From assembly GCA_964350695.1 (NCBI GenBank), contig CAYGKM010000007.1:57502-121501 (forward strand): a DNA stretch of 64,000 nt, read 5' to 3'. This document shows positions 33,701 to 41,940 of the stretch, in pieces (positions within the stretch are counted from its first letter, which is position 1; every line of letters begins with the position of its first letter). Source of the stretch: TMED27 sp964350695 (GTDB lineage: Bacteria; Pseudomonadota; Alphaproteobacteria; Micavibrionales; Micavibrionaceae). A model generated the notes under the pieces. It had not been told where the DNA came from. It ran no database searches and saw only the letters and a list, made by a program, of their open reading frames with translations. A program made the position numbers and the translations under genes.

Positions 33701-35898
33701 TCTTGGCTGGCGTTGGCGTTTAGGCTGACTGCCACAGAGGAATCTGCGCCGATTAAAACATCGTTATCTGCGTCTACATTGTATTTAATGTCGTTGGCTT
33801 CGTCGGCGTCTGCCCATTTTCCTGCACTATCAAGTGAATCCGCATCTACGAAAACAAGACCGTCGCCTGCGCCGTTTACGACGACGACTTTATTCGCGTC
33901 TGCGGCTGCGCCTGCGTAAGAAGACGGCGTATCGGAGAGGTCTATGAAACCATCCGTACCAACGCCGTCACCGCCGCCGCCGCCTGCACAAGCTTCCCAT
34001 TTCAGGGCGGTTGTGCCGTTTGCTTTTAAACAATAGCCATCAGAGGCCGCGCCTGTGTCGAGTTCTGCGACGCTGACTGTGTCGTCATCAAGGGTAAATA
34101 CGCCTGCATTTGTGACAGAGATATCGCCTGAAGGGACGACGGGGTTAAAGTTTGTGCCGTCTGCAATCAAGAGCGCAGTATCTGTGTTTGTGCCCATGAC
34201 GATATCATCGCCTGAAACCGTGAGATCACCTGTAACATCCAGATCGTTTGTAATGGTTACGTCATTGGTCGAGAGATCGCCTGTGATTGCGCCGCCGATA
34301 TTGAGGTAGTTTGATGTCGCCGGGAGGGGCACATCTGCGTTATGGCCGATTACAATGTTATTTGTGCCAGTTGTCAGGGTGGCTGCGGCATTTGCGCCGA
34401 GAATCGTGTTGTCGTTCCCTGTTACGGATGGGCCTGCCGCCTGACCCAGCAGGACAGTGCCGTCCGTGCCGAGTGCGTTGCTGAGCATGGTTACGGCGTC
34501 AATCAGATAGGCATCTGCGGTGTTGATGTACCCTGTTGCATCGACTTCGCCGTCAGAGCTTACAATAAATATAGAGGACGGCGTGCTGTCATTGATTGTG
34601 AGGGGGTCGGATGATCCGTCATTTGTTGTTGCCGTGATCGTGACATTGTTGTTCAGGGTCGATGTTCCGGCAACGAGGATGTTTCCGTTTGTTGCGTTCA
34701 CGGTGAATTGGTTTGTGTTGACGTTGAAGTTGCCTGTCACATCGGCTGTGCCTCTTAAAGTGGTGTTGCCGTCGACATTTAATGTGCTGTCAAAATCAAC
34801 TGCGCCTGTGGCTTGGATTGTTCCGCCGACATCTAATGTGTCGTCAGGGGCAACAACATTGATCCCAACGGCTGTGCTCGCCGGTGTGCCGCCTTGGAAA
34901 TAGATGCTATTGGCATCAACGCTTGTCCAGAGATTTGCGCCTGCTGCTACGGATTCCCAAACATCGTTTGCGCCGTCACAAATTTCCAAAATTGGTGGGG
35001 AGGGGTCATCATTAACGCGAAGAATAAGGTTGTTCGCGGCTGAACAGTCGCCATCGCCTGTTCCGGCAGTATCATCCGTGGGAAGAAGCATGGAGGCTGC
35101 GCCCAAGCGAAGTTGCGGCGATGCGCCGCCGAGATTGGCCGTTCCTGCGGTCAGGTCAATGTCACGATCAATTGTTGCGGTGGTTGCGCCGCTTGGTGTC
35201 CATAGGCCGCCAGAGCCTGAAATGGCCTGATTATAAGTCATGGCTTCGACGATATCATCGCCTGCGCCGCCATCGGGATCGACATAGTCATTGCCGCCGT
35301 TCAGACCGTGGCCATAACATGAGGTTTGGAATACGCCGTCAGGGCCGGCTGACATCACCGCGATGGCAATGTTGTTTGTATCTGTTGTTCCGCCCAAAAC
35401 GGTTCCACAGGCCGCCGTGTTCGCGGCAACGGCAGCGTCGCCGTGGTTCCATGCACAATATCCGTATGCGTTACCCCAAGGGTCATTTTGTGATGCGCCA
35501 ACGGAGGGCAAAATCCCGCCGCCTGTCGGGCCTGTGCCTGTCGGGGCTGGGCCTTCCGTATATCCATCACCTGCGGCTTCACCCGCACAGGTGACTTCGA
35601 GGCTGTCATCATCCGAGTTTGCAAGGATAAGACTTGCGGCAACGCGCAGTTCTGATTTGGCTTGTTCGCGGCGGTTAACCTCTACCATTGTGGAAAGCGG
35701 GCCGCGCATTGTAGACATGATTCCTGCGCCGAGTACGCCGACAATGGCGACAGCGCCGAAAAGGGTGAAGAATACGTTTCCGCTTTCGCCCCAGCGGTTT
35801 TTCTTTTTCGATTTTATTTTTGATTTATCGGCGGCTTTAAGCGCATCCATTTGCTTGGATTTATCTTTACCTGATGTCGTGCTTGTTTTTTTGCTCAC
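30715..35898 (-). CDS. Giant surface protein: pilin-like N-terminus, YadA-head-like repeats, S74 chaperone, C-terminal anchor
   Basis: About 1727 residues from a GTG at 35898 (GGGGG 7 bases upstream); an ATG at 35949 would add 17 poorly protein-like residues. A Lys-rich N-terminus is followed by one hydrophobic helix (GNVFFTLFGAVAIVGVLGAGIM, about 41-64) and a segment with NDPWGNAYGYC, reminiscent of type II secretion pseudopilins (DPWGxPY). The middle is low-charge, Asp/Asn/Gly/Thr-rich beta repeats, with at least five 14-residue units like NTAIGYDALTANAS (YadA/Hia head type) and Cys-bearing modules (DEFCLTYEHGSTEFEWVSCA; DEECLTYEETVGDFEWQACGGGG). The C-terminal S74 domain has SDRRLKENI (Ser-x4-Lys dyad), EFGVMAQELEEIFPELV, a coiled coil, and then a final membrane helix WLYALLGMLGTLCIVLVMNRK. 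First gene of an operon with the LamG gene. Confidence 0.85.
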   Translation of the reverse strand: MSKKTSTTSGKDKSKQMDALKAADKSKIKSKKKNRWGESGNVFFTLFGAVAIVGVLGAGIMSTMRGPLSTMVEVNRREQAKSELRVAASLILANSDDDSLEVTCAGEAAGDGYTEGPAPTGTGPTGGGILPSVGASQNDPWGNAYGYCAWNHGDAAVAANTAACGTVLGGTTDTNNIAIAVMSAGPDGVFQTSCYGHGLNGGNDYVDPDGGAGDDIVEAMTYNQAISGSGGLWTPSGATTATIDRDIDLTAGTANLGGASPQLRLGAASMLLPTDDTAGTGDGDCSAANNLILRVNDDPSPPILEICDGANDVWESVAAGANLWTSVDANSIYFQGGTPASTAVGINVVAPDDTLDVGGTIQATGAVDFDSTLNVDGNTTLRGTADVTGNFNVNTNQFTVNATNGNILVAGTSTLNNNVTITATTNDGSSDPLTINDSTPSSIFIVSSDGEVDATGYINTADAYLIDAVTMLSNALGTDGTVLLGQAAGPSVTGNDNTILGANAAATLTTGTNNIVIGHNADVPLPATSNYLNIGGAITGDLSTNDVTITNDLDVTGDLTVSGDDIVMGTNTDTALLIADGTNFNPVVPSGDISVTNAGVFTLDDDTVSVAELDTGAASDGYCLKANGTTALKWEACAGGGGGDGVGTDGFIDLSDTPSSYAGAAADANKVVVVNGAGDGLVFVDADSLDSAGKWADADEANDIKYNVDADNDVLIGADSSVAVSLNANASQDLHVAGIIQTASRIYNAAGAEATPSYSFTSDPDSGIYSGGADILGLVTGGTSRINLLANGDVGVGTASVATGVGGDAQNLLMEVNGPLGATNYCDVDGEDCFVASDVGTGIWTPDGTNDYIEYDDTLGGVRIGKITGQPAPATDWTLDVGNSIVYTSNGVAIGSDTLSTGDVTLDVDIAGNLGAANYCDADGDDCFTAAQFAALAGGAETNDLEGQGAANIANTEIFIGTGAGTGNFAAMSGDVTMANTGATTIAAGAIDPAMLSAVGAAGAGQDEFCLTYEHGSTEFEWVSCASAAGSIAIDDLTDSTNTADNLFIGFAAGALDLGDTYNTSVGINALNSIAAGDFQGASGNTAIGYDALTANASGDSNVAIGTFTLDAVVSSDNNTAIGTQALSAATGGNNTALGAFAGDNIVAGTDNIMIGYNVDASGAAATSELNIGNLIYGDLANNEIFLDAPAAAPADGDFSNGQYSVWIDAANDEIEFKGKDSAGDIINVTVGGGGGGTPGGADTQVQYNDGGAFAGDAGFVYAAASDTLTIGSTINVGDLVNIGATTGAAAPTGVSVSTTIAADAIEESMLKAVDAPADEECLTYEETVGDFEWQACGGGGADRIQDTDNDTYISVDNGANDNIIRFVKAGYGQLMSIGEGAGDKIFMSSVGKDLFEVEAATNNASSHVAMVSDLNSSDSNDRYTFLTRSDSGGTPDITFYVTPGGQAFVENSLGIGTTTPAKNTHFYNSAGESVLFLEGTEATNTGLVLATSGDGASFGDGDTTHWNFTARGDNHPTAAQREDLLVEYWNGATWSTIMYAEHDTGHIGFGGNETPNVEIDVTGDIEYTGTITDVSDRRLKENISPLSTRGSMIEKIASVDTYSFSMKDDANKRIEFGVMAQELEEIFPELVHTANDEMKSKSVNYIGLIAPMIEATKAVHAENMALKAELEDIKSQVELLNKATAGNADKASIIPTNANGWLYALLGMLGTLCIVLVMNRKPSKAE

Positions 35899-36110
35899 TG
35901 CAGTGCCCCCAAAGCCCTGTTTTAATAGAAAAATTTTCCCACACTCCATTATGCATCAAATAGGTTACTAAATTCTTATCGTAATGGAAGATTGGGGCGG
36001 GAATTTTGGGGATAGGGCGGTTTTATTCCATAAACAAGGGATTCTGCGGTCTTTTTAGACATAAATATTTGCTGTAATGACTTAAGATGTCGAATCGGTT
36101 GGGGTGATTC

Positions 36111-37487
36111 TCAGAATGATTCTTGTAAATCGAATTTTTTCAGTGTGTTAGCTTGTTTTTTTGCGAGAGTGTTTTCATCAAAATCTTCGATCAATTCGTT
36201 GAACAGGCGATACCAGTTTACTTCGGCGTTCAGGTGGATGAAAACCGAGCCGAGGCCGAGGGCGGCGCGGTCCATAAAGACGAATTCACGCGGCACGGAG
36301 ATTCCGCCCATATCTTTTGAAAGATCGCGGAGTTTTGTATGCACCTTTTCGGCGGTTTCGCGGCCATATACCGCGCCGTCTGCGTGGCCGATGACGCGGG
36401 TTTTATCTTCCATGATCGGGCCGTAGAGAAAGCTGGCCCAGATATTCAGGGTTTCGACCTGCTCTTTAGACAGGTTTTTAAAGCCCCATGTTTCATAGGC
36501 GTGGACAGCCAGAGCATTATCGCTGCGCATGAGGGCGTTATAGAGATCAATGACGCCGCGCACGAAGCTGGGTGGAAATATCCGAATGCAGCCGAAATCC
36601 AGAAGATTAAGCGAGAGATCTTCACGCACCGTGTAATTGCCCATATGTGGATCGCCGTGAATGATGCCGCTGTAATAGAGCGGGACATACCATGCGCGGA
36701 ACATATTGAGCGCGAGTTGGTTGCGCTGTTCCTGCGGGGCGTTTTTGAAGGTCATGATGTTTTTGCCCTGCAGCCATGTGGATGTTAAGAGGCGATCTGT
36801 GGACAGGGCGTCTATGACTTCGGGCACATGTACGCCTTTTTCATCTTTGAGCATATAGGCGTACATCTTGGTTGCTTTGGCTTCGCGGGTGTAATCCAGT
36901 TCTTCGCGCAGGCGCTCTGACAGCTCGGTGTGGATGTGCTCGGTTTTGATGGATTTATCGTATTGACCATATATGCCGAAGATGAGTTTAAGTTGATTGA
37001 GGTCTGCGTTGATGGCGCTTTGCATGTCGGGATATTGAAGTTTACATGCGAGCAGGCGGCCATCATGGTGCGTGGCCTTGTGGACCTGGCCTAAAGAAGC
37101 GGCGGCGGCGGCGTCTTTATCAAAGCTTTTGAAGTGGCTTTGCCAGTCGGGGCCAAGCTCTGTTTTCATGCGGCGGCGGACGAATGACCAGCTCATGGCG
37201 GGTGCGTCGGATTGAAGCTGGCGGAGTTCTTCTGCGTATTCTGCGGGAAGGGCTTCGGGGATTGTTGCCAGAATTTGCCCGACTTTCATCAGCGGGCCTT
37301 TGAGGTTGCCAAGGGCAAGTGTGAGTGTTTTTGCGTGCTCGGCGCGTTCGATTTTAAGGCCGAAGAATTTTTCACCGGCCATTTTTGCGGCTAAGCCTGC
37401 CATTGTGCCCGACACGCGGCCATAGCGCGTGAGCTTTGAGCCGACAGTATTGTCCTTGATGTCTTTGAGTTTTGCATCGTTATCCAT
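36111..37487 (-). CDS. ABC1/UbiB (COQ8)-family atypical kinase
   Basis: ATP-binding protein of the ADCK/UbiB family that supports ubiquinone synthesis. The 458-residue protein has KxGQ motif LMKVGQILAT, the Ala-rich loop AAAASLGQVHKA (in place of a Gly-rich loop), the invariant Lys in LLACKLQYPD, catalytic loop GIIHGDPHMGNY and metal-binding LLDFGCIRIF. No membrane helices follow the kinase domain, unlike E. coli UbiB, so it is closer to the soluble COQ8-like group. It is divergent from the COQ9 gene with 59 bases between starts, a genomic pairing that fits their joint role in the COQ complex. Substrate unknown. Confidence 0.9.
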   Translation of the reverse strand: MDNDAKLKDIKDNTVGSKLTRYGRVSGTMAGLAAKMAGEKFFGLKIERAEHAKTLTLALGNLKGPLMKVGQILATIPEALPAEYAEELRQLQSDAPAMSWSFVRRRMKTELGPDWQSHFKSFDKDAAAAASLGQVHKATHHDGRLLACKLQYPDMQSAINADLNQLKLIFGIYGQYDKSIKTEHIHTELSERLREELDYTREAKATKMYAYMLKDEKGVHVPEVIDALSTDRLLTSTWLQGKNIMTFKNAPQEQRNQLALNMFRAWYVPLYYSGIIHGDPHMGNYTVREDLSLNLLDFGCIRIFPPSFVRGVIDLYNALMRSDNALAVHAYETWGFKNLSKEQVETLNIWASFLYGPIMEDKTRVIGHADGAVYGRETAEKVHTKLRDLSKDMGGISVPREFVFMDRAALGLGSVFIHLNAEVNWYRLFNELIEDFDENTLAKKQANTLKKFDLQESF

Positions 37488-37546
37488 GGTTCTTAAGATG
37501 GCGGTTTTGATGGTGATGTCCAGAGGGAAATGATAAAAGAATAGCT

Positions 37547-38161
37547 ATGAATAAAGATGATCTGCAAAAAATTCGAGATGATATCCTTAAGGAGGCGTTG
37601 CCGGAGGTTATTTTTAATGGCTGGAATTGGCCAAGCGTTGAGATATCCGGCGTGAATGCGGGGTATGGTAAAGCCATGGTGGCTGCGGTTTTTCCCGATA
37701 AAATGATGGACGTTTTAGACGGGTTTGCCGATATGGCGGATCGGGAGATGCTCCGCGCGCTGTCTGGAGTTAAGGCGCAGAATTTGCGGGTGCGGGAGCG
37801 TGTACGTGTAGCTTTAATGGCGCGGTATGAGTTTTTAAATCAGTATAAAGAAGCCGAACGCCAAGCGTTGCAATTTTGGGTGCATCCGCTTCGTAAGGTT
37901 AAGGCGGCGAAGATAGTGTGGCGCACGGCTGATCGCATTTGGAATTGGGCGGGTGATGAGGCGACGGACTATAACCGCTATACGAAGCGCGGCCTTTTAT
38001 CAGGGGTGATTGTTTCCACGACTTTGGCGTGGCTGAATGACCCATCCGAAAGCATGGATAACACCGCAAGCTTTCTGGACAGGCGCATAGAAAATGTGAT
38101 GCAATTAGGGATGGCTCTTAACAGATTTAAAGGGCAAAAACATACAAAGGCGTCTTCATGA
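37547..38161 (+). CDS. COQ9-family ubiquinone biosynthesis protein
   Basis: Lipid-binding protein with a TetR-like fold that in mitochondria presents quinone intermediates to COQ7; the bacterial form is largely limited to alphaproteobacteria. The 204-residue protein contains the family core IFNGWNWPSVEISGVNAGYGKAM, VRVALMARYEFLNQYKEAERQALQFWVHPLRKVKAAKIVWRTADRIWNWAGDEATDYNRYTKRGLLSGVIVSTTLAWLND, including the WxTAD-x2-W and TDxNxYTKR motifs that define COQ9. It is divergent from the UbiB/COQ8-like gene and overlaps the next gene by 4 bases (ATGA). Confidence 0.94.
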   Translation: MNKDDLQKIRDDILKEALPEVIFNGWNWPSVEISGVNAGYGKAMVAAVFPDKMMDVLDGFADMADREMLRALSGVKAQNLRVRERVRVALMARYEFLNQYKEAERQALQFWVHPLRKVKAAKIVWRTADRIWNWAGDEATDYNRYTKRGLLSGVIVSTTLAWLNDPSESMDNTASFLDRRIENVMQLGMALNRFKGQKHTKASS

Positions 38162-38823
38162 TCCGTTTTCTGGTTTTGAGTATTTTGGTGGTGTTCGCCG
38201 CGTTTCCTGCGCAGGCGGGGATTTTGGAGTTTCTATTTCCGACGCTTCGCAATAATGGGCCGCAACCGTCCGAGACGCTCCAAGCCCCATTTGCCGACCC
38301 ACAAGAGATTAAAAAGGAAGATGCGGATAAGCCCAAGGCCGCGCCCGAAACGTCTATCCCGCTTGAGTTCCCGCACAGATCCGGCAATGCTATTTCGGCT
38401 TGGGCGGTTATGGCTGTTTCTGAAAGCCTTATGTTTGATGAAAAAACCTATTCGGAGACGTTGAAGGATACTGAGAAATATTTTTCGTCTAACGGGCGGG
38501 CGGCATATATGAAATCTTTGGCGGCGCTGAATGTTCCTGAAGTTGCGCAGTCTTCAAAATATGCATTGCGGAGTTTTGTGATTAAAGATCCGCTACTCTT
38601 AAATGAAGGCAAGGTCGATGACCGTTTTCGCTGGCTTTATGATGTGCCTGTTTCGCTTACGACGATGGAGCGCGGCGTGAAAACATATGACGATGCAAAG
38701 CCGACAACCCGCGATGTGCGCATTCGTGTACAGCTTGGGCGTACAGACAGAGCCGATAATCCCGACGGGATGTGGATCGAAACCTGGGAGGCCACGCCGA
38801 TCAAAGACGGCGAAGAAAAATAG
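38158..38823 (+). CDS. DotI/IcmL/TraM-family exported protein, isolated
   Basis: A 221-residue protein with a signal peptide (MIRFLVLSILVVFAAFPAQAG), a Pro/Glu/Lys linker and a C-terminal NTF2-like domain typical of DotI/IcmL: ISAWAVMAVSESLMFDEKTYSETLKDTEKYFSSNGRAAYMKSLAALNV, then a beta region RWLYDVPVSLTTMERG and IRVQLGRTDRADNPDGMWIETWEA. In type IVB secretion systems DotI is an inner-membrane core protein; here there is no other Dot/Icm gene nearby, and the N-terminal segment could be either cleaved or an anchor. Translationally coupled to COQ9. A role in envelope traffic is possible but unproven. Confidence 0.7.
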   Translation: MIRFLVLSILVVFAAFPAQAGILEFLFPTLRNNGPQPSETLQAPFADPQEIKKEDADKPKAAPETSIPLEFPHRSGNAISAWAVMAVSESLMFDEKTYSETLKDTEKYFSSNGRAAYMKSLAALNVPEVAQSSKYALRSFVIKDPLLLNEGKVDDRFRWLYDVPVSLTTMERGVKTYDDAKPTTRDVRIRVQLGRTDRADNPDGMWIETWEATPIKDGEEK

Positions 38824-38914
38824 AGTTTCTTTGAATAAGCCCCTTCACAAGCGCGCTGAGTTTCCTACAATCATAGTTTAATCGAATCATATGATCTTTA
38901 AGGAGACACTACCT

Positions 38915-39220
38915 ATGTCAGAGAATGTTGCTGAATTCCAACCTGTCGAGCCGAAACAAAATCAAGAAGGCGAAGCCAGAGATGTTGGCGGCGTGGGCGG
39001 TGAGCGTTTACGCAGCTTCATTGAGCGTATCGAGCGTTTGGAAGAAGAAAAAGCGGCATTGATGGAAGACATCAAGGAAACTTATGCCGAAGCCAAAGGC
39101 ACAGGGTTTGATGTGAAGACTATTCGCAAGGTTATATCTTTGCGCAAGATGGATAGTGAAAAGCGCCGTGAGAGTGAAGAGCTGCTTGATCTCTACAAAA
39201 CTGCGATCGGCATGTTTTAG
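38915..39220 (+). CDS. gapR: GapR-family (DUF2312) DNA-binding protein
   Basis: A 101-residue protein whose C-terminal 75 residues (LRSFIERIERLEEEKAALMEDIKETYAEAKGTGFDVKTIRKVISLRKMDSEKRRESEELLDLYKTAIGM) are the DUF2312 domain. In Caulobacter this protein, GapR, clamps overtwisted DNA and helps topoisomerases at replication forks and ends of highly expressed genes. The tail before the domain is acidic. The start is ATG 38915 with AAGGAG 10 bases upstream; the longer frame from 38891 is rejected. It is followed by a palindromic intergenic element and convergent acs. Confidence 0.92.
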   Translation: MSENVAEFQPVEPKQNQEGEARDVGGVGGERLRSFIERIERLEEEKAALMEDIKETYAEAKGTGFDVKTIRKVISLRKMDSEKRRESEELLDLYKTAIGMF

Positions 39221-39230
39221 GGCGCTCCAT

Positions 39231-39331
39231 AATTTTCACGCTGACATCGTTATTTTTCAGTCTCGCAATGCTCACGTACGAAAACTACGCGGCGCGTTGC
39301 TCGCTTTGAATGCCTTGTCAGCATAAAAATT
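39231..39331. repeat. Long imperfect inverted repeat between gapR and acs
   Basis: Outer arms AATTTTCACGCTGACA (39231-39246) and TGTCAGCATAAAAATT (39316-39331) pair over most of their length; inside are TCACGTAC and a GCG-rich partner (ACGCGGCGCGTTGCTCGC). It fills the gap between convergent genes and could act as a bidirectional terminator or be a dispersed palindromic element, like the one at 44530. Confidence 0.55.
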
Positions 39332-39347
39332 CTGTTTGCTTAACTTT

Positions 39348-41267
39348 CTAACGCTTACTCTCAATTAATTTTTCAACTACGCTCGGATCGGCGAGGGTTG
39401 AGATGTCGCCGAGACTGTCGGTTTCACCGCTGGCGATTTTGCGCAAGATGCGGCGCATGATTTTGCCGCTGCGGGTTTTTGGCAGGCCACGCGTGAATTG
39501 GAAGATATCGACTTTTGCGATCGGGCCGATATTATCGCGCAGGATTTTATTGATGGCGGTTTCCATGTCTTCGCTGGGTGTTTGGCCTTCGTTTAAAATG
39601 ACATAGGCGTAAATGCCTGTACCTTTGATATCGTGAGGGTAGCCGACGATTGCGCTCTCGGCGACGGCTTCATGTTCATTTATGGCTTCTTCGATTTCGG
39701 CGGTGCCGAGGCGGTGACCGGAAACGTTGATCACGTCATCGACGCGGCCCGTAATGCGATAATCGCCATCGGCGTCACGTTTTGCGCCGTCGCCTGTGAA
39801 ATACATTCCGGGGAAAGTGGTGAAGTATGTTTCGACGAAGCGTTTATGGTCGCCGTAAAGTGTACGCATTTGCCCCGGCCAGCTATCGAGCATCACAAAA
39901 TTGCCTTCGGTTTCGCCTTCCAGAATTTTGCCGTCGCCGTCAACGATGGCGGGTTTCACGCCGAAGAATGGTTTTTGCGCCGATCCTGGTTTTAGCGTGT
40001 GGCAGGGTAGCGGCGTGATCATGTGCCCGCCTGTTTCGGTTTGCCACCATGTATCCATGATCGGGCAGCGTTTTTCACCCACTACATTGTAATACCATTC
40101 CCATGCCTCATGGTTGATGGGCTCGCCGACTGTGCCGAGAATGCGAAGGGATTTACGTGATGTCTGGCTCACGAATTCGTCGCCTTGGCTGAGCAGCGAG
40201 CGGATGGCGGTGGGGGCGGTGTAGAAGATGCTTACTTTGTGTTTATCGACGACGTTCCAGAAGCGTGACCAGTCGGGGTAGTTTGGCACGCCTTCGAAAA
40301 TGATGCTGGTTGCGCCATTGGCGAGCGGGCCATAGACGATATAGCTGTGGCCTGTGACCCAGCCGACATCGGCGGTGCACCAATACACCTCGCCTTGTTT
40401 ATAATCGAATACGACTTCGTGGGTAAGGGAGGCGTACACCATATATCCGCCGGTGGTGTGGAGGACGCCTTTGGGTTTTCCTGTGGAGCCTGACGTGTAG
40501 AGAATGAAGAGCGGGTCTTCGGCGTTCATTTCTTCGCATGGGCATTCGGGGTCTTGTTCGTCGATCAGATCGTGCCACCAGAGGTCAAGTTTTTCATTCC
40601 ATTTGATATCTGCGGCGCTGTGCTTGAGGACGAGGACTTTTTCGATTTTTGTGTTTTTGACCGCTTCGTCGACATTGGTTTTGAGAGGAATAGCCTTACC
40701 CCCGCGCACGCCTTCATCGGCAGTGAGGATTACTTTAGCGTCGCAATCAATGATGCGGTCATGCAGGGCTTGCGGGGAGAAGCCGCCGAATACGACGGAG
40801 TGGATTGCGCCGATGCGGGCGCAGGCGAGCATGGCATATGTGGCCTCCAAAACCATCGGCATATAGATGATGACGCGGTCGCCTTTTTGCACGCCGAGGG
40901 ATTTTAGGCCGTTGGCGAGAAGCGAGACTTCGGTGAGGAGTTCGCCATATGTCACGTTGCTGTCTTGGTGGGGTTCGTCGCCTTCCCAGATCAGGGCGAT
41001 GTCGTTTTGCTTGGCGGGCACATGGCGGTCGACGCAGTTATAGCAGGCGTTGAGCGTGCCGTCTTCGTACCATTTAATGGATACATCCCCCGTGAAATTG
41101 GTGTTTTTGATTTTGGTGGGTTTTTTAAACCAATCGAGGCGCTTTGCTTGCACGGCCCAGAAGATATCGGGCTGGTTGATCGAGCCGTTATACATTGCAT
41201 CATATTGCGCTTCGGCGATGTTGACGTTTTCGAGGATATCTTTGGATGGGGGGTAGGTTTTTATCAT
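39348..41267 (-). CDS. acs: Acetyl-CoA synthetase
   Basis: ATP-dependent activation of acetate to acetyl-CoA. The 639-residue product has the adenylation motifs YTSGSTGKPKGVLHT, YNVVGEKRCPIMDTWWQTETGGHMITPLP (A5), TGDGAKRDADGDYRITGRVDDVINVSGHRLGTAEIE (A7-A8) and PKTRSGKIMRRILRKIASGE with the lysine that is commonly acetylated to silence the enzyme. Full length (E. coli 652). It is monocistronic, divergent from the orphan gene at 41383. Confidence 0.98.
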   Translation of the reverse strand: MIKTYPPSKDILENVNIAEAQYDAMYNGSINQPDIFWAVQAKRLDWFKKPTKIKNTNFTGDVSIKWYEDGTLNACYNCVDRHVPAKQNDIALIWEGDEPHQDSNVTYGELLTEVSLLANGLKSLGVQKGDRVIIYMPMVLEATYAMLACARIGAIHSVVFGGFSPQALHDRIIDCDAKVILTADEGVRGGKAIPLKTNVDEAVKNTKIEKVLVLKHSAADIKWNEKLDLWWHDLIDEQDPECPCEEMNAEDPLFILYTSGSTGKPKGVLHTTGGYMVYASLTHEVVFDYKQGEVYWCTADVGWVTGHSYIVYGPLANGATSIIFEGVPNYPDWSRFWNVVDKHKVSIFYTAPTAIRSLLSQGDEFVSQTSRKSLRILGTVGEPINHEAWEWYYNVVGEKRCPIMDTWWQTETGGHMITPLPCHTLKPGSAQKPFFGVKPAIVDGDGKILEGETEGNFVMLDSWPGQMRTLYGDHKRFVETYFTTFPGMYFTGDGAKRDADGDYRITGRVDDVINVSGHRLGTAEIEEAINEHEAVAESAIVGYPHDIKGTGIYAYVILNEGQTPSEDMETAINKILRDNIGPIAKVDIFQFTRGLPKTRSGKIMRRILRKIASGETDSLGDISTLADPSVVEKLIESKR

Positions 41268-41382
41268 GGTTCGGCTCGCGTATTTATGATTACGCGCCGA
41301 TTATCGCATAAAGGAAAAAACTTGCAAAGGATGATGAAACGCTATAATTAGTCATAATTATTTTCAAGGAAGGCTGAGTAAC

Positions 41383-41940
41383 ATGGATGACGTTCGTATA
41401 ACGCAAGAAAATATTGATGCATTGTTTAGTCATATGCACCCTTTGGAAAAAGAAGCGATTATTGCGCTTTTGGATCCTTTAGACATTGAAGATGACAATG
41501 AAAGAAACTCTTTGCTTGCGCTTGCGCTTTGTGAGTATGAGCTGCTTGAAAAAACAGCGGCTGTTGTGAGTGAAAGGCAGATGGAGCCTGTTATCGAGGA
41601 TCTTTTTGATGACTACAATAAGTCGCGTGAAAACTGTGATAGAGACGCGTGGAACTCTCGCGCTAGACGTATTATATACTATTCTCAAGCCTTTTTAGCA
41701 CGTCAAACATCGGATAATAAATTTTTTAGTGACATCTTGGAGGGGCGTCCGTCTCTGGGAAAAAAGTTTGCTGAGAGATCGACCTTTTTTAGCTTTGATG
41801 AGGCTTATAAAGAAGGGGATAGAAAGTTTGAAGCATTGGCGACAGATTTTTGGGACGTTTTGAATACGCTGCGCAGTCAGTATGGTATGGCCAAATTAAC
41901 GCATGGCCGTGATGGACAAGAAATTGGGAGCCCTGCTTAA
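41383..41940 (+). CDS. Orphan protein of unknown function
   Basis: A 185-residue acidic, helical, soluble protein starting MDDVRITQENIDALFSHMHPLEKEAIIALLDPLD. I do not recognise a family. AAGGAAGG lies about 12 bases before the ATG. The C-terminal end overlaps the convergent EVE gene by 4 bases. The composition (many Asp, Glu, Ser and Arg, and AT-rich codons) resembles the other orphan genes near 17-21 kb more than the adjacent metabolic genes. Confidence 0.62.
   Translation: MDDVRITQENIDALFSHMHPLEKEAIIALLDPLDIEDDNERNSLLALALCEYELLEKTAAVVSERQMEPVIEDLFDDYNKSRENCDRDAWNSRARRIIYYSQAFLARQTSDNKFFSDILEGRPSLGKKFAERSTFFSFDEAYKEGDRKFEALATDFWDVLNTLRSQYGMAKLTHGRDGQEIGSPA

Noticed and set aside
31900..35700. 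CRISPR array or DNA tandem repeats within the giant gene
   Set aside because: The repetition is at protein level (beta repeats with variable codons), with no constant DNA repeat and spacers; the frame is open throughout.
27030..36110. Complete integrative element or prophage around the surface genes
   Set aside because: No integrase, capsid, portal, terminase or transposase gene is present; only the tRNA repeat and the S74 domain point that way.
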